64,000 nt of DNA from Trinickia diaoshuihuensis. GTDB taxonomy: Bacteria > Pseudomonadota > Gammaproteobacteria > Burkholderiales > Burkholderiaceae. Shown in pieces: positions 62,693-64,000 of this stretch. Within the stretch, counting starts at the first letter, position 1. The number at the start of each line of letters is the position of its first letter. Position numbers and translations under genes: made by a program. Under the pieces are notes generated by a model, which saw nothing but the letters and a program-made list of their open reading frames with translations, was not told the DNA's origin and did not search any database. The DNA is taken from assembly GCF_003390925.1 (NCBI RefSeq), contig NZ_QUBS01000026.1, forward strand, positions 62,001-126,000, given 5' to 3'.

Positions 62693-63811
62693 TCATGCGG
62701 GCACGGCCGAGAAGCGGTTGACGTCGAACGCGTCGAGCGGCGTCTCGGTGGCGCCGTCGACGACGAGATCGGCTAGCACTTCGCCGACGCCCGGTGCGAG
62801 CAGGAACCCGCCGCCGGAAAAACCGAATGCATGAAGCAGCCGAGGCACCTTGCGGCTCGCGCCGATCACGGGATTGTGGTCGGGCGTGCAACCTTCCACG
62901 CCGCTCCACGTGCGAATCAAGAGGGCGTCGCGCAGCGCCGGCAAAAGCGCGCAGGCGTCGCGCATGACCGCGCGCGTCGTGTCCGAGGACGGTTGCGCGA
63001 ATTGGCCGTCGCCGTGACCGCGTCCGCCGCCGATGACGCAATTGCCGCGTTCGACTTGCCTCGCGTAAATACCGCCCCCGAACACGCCGAGGTTATGCTC
63101 GAGAAAGCGCGGCAGCGGCTCCGTGACCCACATATTCGGATAAATGGGCTTCATGGGAACGGCGTCGCCGAAGCGTTCGGCGAGCGTCAGTCCCCAGGCG
63201 CCGGCCGCATTGACGAGCCAGTCGCTCTCGAACGTCGTATCGCCCGCGCGCAGCGAGAACCGCTCTCCATCGTAATGCGCCTGAGTCAGCGCGGTAAGCT
63301 CGAGTACGAGCGCGCCCGCCGCTCGCGCCGCGCGCGCGAATGCCGGCGAGACGAGACGCGGGTTCGCGTGGCCGTCGCTCGCGCACAGCGAGCCGCCGAC
63401 GGCAGCCGCGCCGAGCCAAGGATAGCGCCGCCGGAACGCGGCGCCCGACATCAATTGCAATGCCAAACCATATTGCCGGGCCATGTCCGCATACGCTTCG
63501 AGACCCGCGAGGTCGGCCTCGCTGCGCGCCAAGCGCAAGTGGCCCGAGACGACGAATTCACCGTCGATGCCGATCCGCCGGGGCAACTCGTCCCAGATAC
63601 GCCGTGCCCGCATCGCGAGCGGCAGTTGTTCGGCCGGGCGGCCCTGGCAGCGTACGCCGCCGTAGTTCACGCCGCTTGCTTGCGCGCCGCAGTAACCGCG
63701 CTCGAGCAGCAGCACGCGCATGCCTTTGCGCGCAAGCGCCAGCGCGCTAGATGCGCCGACGAGCCCACCGCCGACGATCGCCACGTCGAAGTGTCGTGCG
63801 CCATCATTCAT
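62693..63811 (-). CDS. FAD-dependent amine/amino-acid oxidase (DadA/SoxB-like)
   Basis: 372 residues from ATG 63811. The FAD-binding motif VAIVGGGLVGASSALALARKG is at about 10-30, and the C-terminus has GVEGCTPDHNPVIG and HAFGFSGGGFLLAPGVGEVLADL, the DAO-family end that binds FAD. Its start overlaps the stop of the upstream [2Fe-2S] gene by 8 bases. Together the two resemble opine oxidase or hydrogen-cyanide-synthase-like small operons (OoxA/OoxB). Confidence 0.87.
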   Translation of the reverse strand: MNDGARHFDVAIVGGGLVGASSALALARKGMRVLLLERGYCGAQASGVNYGGVRCQGRPAEQLPLAMRARRIWDELPRRIGIDGEFVVSGHLRLARSEADLAGLEAYADMARQYGLALQLMSGAAFRRRYPWLGAAAVGGSLCASDGHANPRLVSPAFARAARAAGALVLELTALTQAHYDGERFSLRAGDTTFESDWLVNAAGAWGLTLAERFGDAVPMKPIYPNMWVTEPLPRFLEHNLGVFGGGIYARQVERGNCVIGGGRGHGDGQFAQPSSDTTRAVMRDACALLPALRDALLIRTWSGVEGCTPDHNPVIGASRKVPRLLHAFGFSGGGFLLAPGVGEVLADLVVDGATETPLDAFDVNRFSAVPA

Positions 63812-64000
63812 CGCGAGCGTCCTCGGGCACGTCCGCCACGCGTTCGTCGCATAGCGCGGCGGCGAGCGGGATGGGTTTGATCGGCGCTTGCGCGCGCATT
63901 CGTCCGAGCGCCGCGGGGGACAGCCCCGTTTCACACGCGAGCAGCGCCGCGGCCGCCTCGCCGCACATCCGGCCTTGGCAGCGTCCCATGCCGACGCGCG
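63804..64000 (-). CDS. C-terminus of a [2Fe-2S]-binding FAD oxidoreductase subunit (5' end outside window)
   Basis: Only the last ~65 residues are seen. GMGRCQGRMCGEAAAALL with PLAAAL resembles the C-terminal [2Fe-2S]-binding domain of OoxA/HcnB-like subunits, which work with a DadA-like partner. Its stop overlaps the start of that partner gene. Confidence 0.75.
   Translation of the reverse strand, partial: RVGMGRCQGRMCGEAAAALLACETGLSPAALGRMRAQAPIKPIPLAAALCDERVADVPEDARDE

Noticed and set aside
1-64000. CRISPR arrays, insertion sequences and integrases
   Set aside because: No regularly spaced short repeats, transposase motifs or integrase genes were seen; the internal repeats of the NHL gene and the giant gene are coding.

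Overview
The window is GC-rich DNA (around 64% by eye) from a Burkholderiaceae bacterium of the Burkholderia/Paraburkholderia/Trinickia type. Evidence is the typical rnr-rlmB pair behind a tRNA-Leu, a DbpA helicase, an hmq-type alkylquinoline operon and a ribose operon with the regulator inside it. Species cannot be fixed from the sequence. Several genes suggest life with a eukaryotic host: an ethylene-receptor-like kinase, a LOG-family protein, an inositol-polyphosphate-kinase-like protein and a giant effector-like protein.

Left part (1-14147): a truncated Ser/Thr kinase / degenerate cyclase / ATPase fusion with an FHA gene before it (a pair that suggests a TOMM bacteriocin locus just off the left edge), a PAS-PAS-GGDEF cyclase, an aldo/keto reductase, a purine permease, an NHL-repeat lipoprotein, a 41-residue small gene, a histidine kinase with an ethylene-binding-type sensor that is cut by one in-frame TGA, a phosphate acetyltransferase, a small membrane protein and a LOG-family protein.

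14148-29308: a secreted propeller-like protein, then rbsB-rbsA-rbsC-rbsR-rbsK-rbsD behind three copies of a perfect 14-bp LacI-type operator. It is followed by a PHP-domain protein with a DASS transporter, a PhnD-like binding protein, a fatty acid desaturase, a TSUP permease and an isochorismatase-fold protein that lacks its catalytic residues.

29649-42119: one gene of about 4,156 codons with no visible secretion signal. Readable parts are two tandem ~560-residue helical modules, a hydrophobic stretch, a Nudix domain, two tandem GGDEF-like domains exactly 756 bp apart, a weak kinase-like domain, and a linker motif that occurs twice. This is the best candidate for an undescribed system.

42290-51542: a small secreted protein, dbpA, an acetyltransferase and an RpiR regulator, then a decayed segment. 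That segment holds a start-less FAD-oxidoreductase fragment, the 3' end of a cydB-like gene, and a low-GC IPK-like gene with a candidate hrpII box (TTCG-N16-TTCG) upstream. A bidirectional terminator, tRNA-Leu(CAG), rnr and rlmB follow. The IPK-like gene lies on the 3' side of the tRNA, as an island would.

51532-61432 (minus strand): hmqG-hmqF-hmqE-hmqD-hmqC-hmqB, transcribed from hmqB. The anthranilate-CoA ligase gene hmqA is missing. 61612-64000: a binding protein, a DadA-like FAD oxidase and the end of a [2Fe-2S] subunit, probably an amine or opine oxidation operon running off the right edge.
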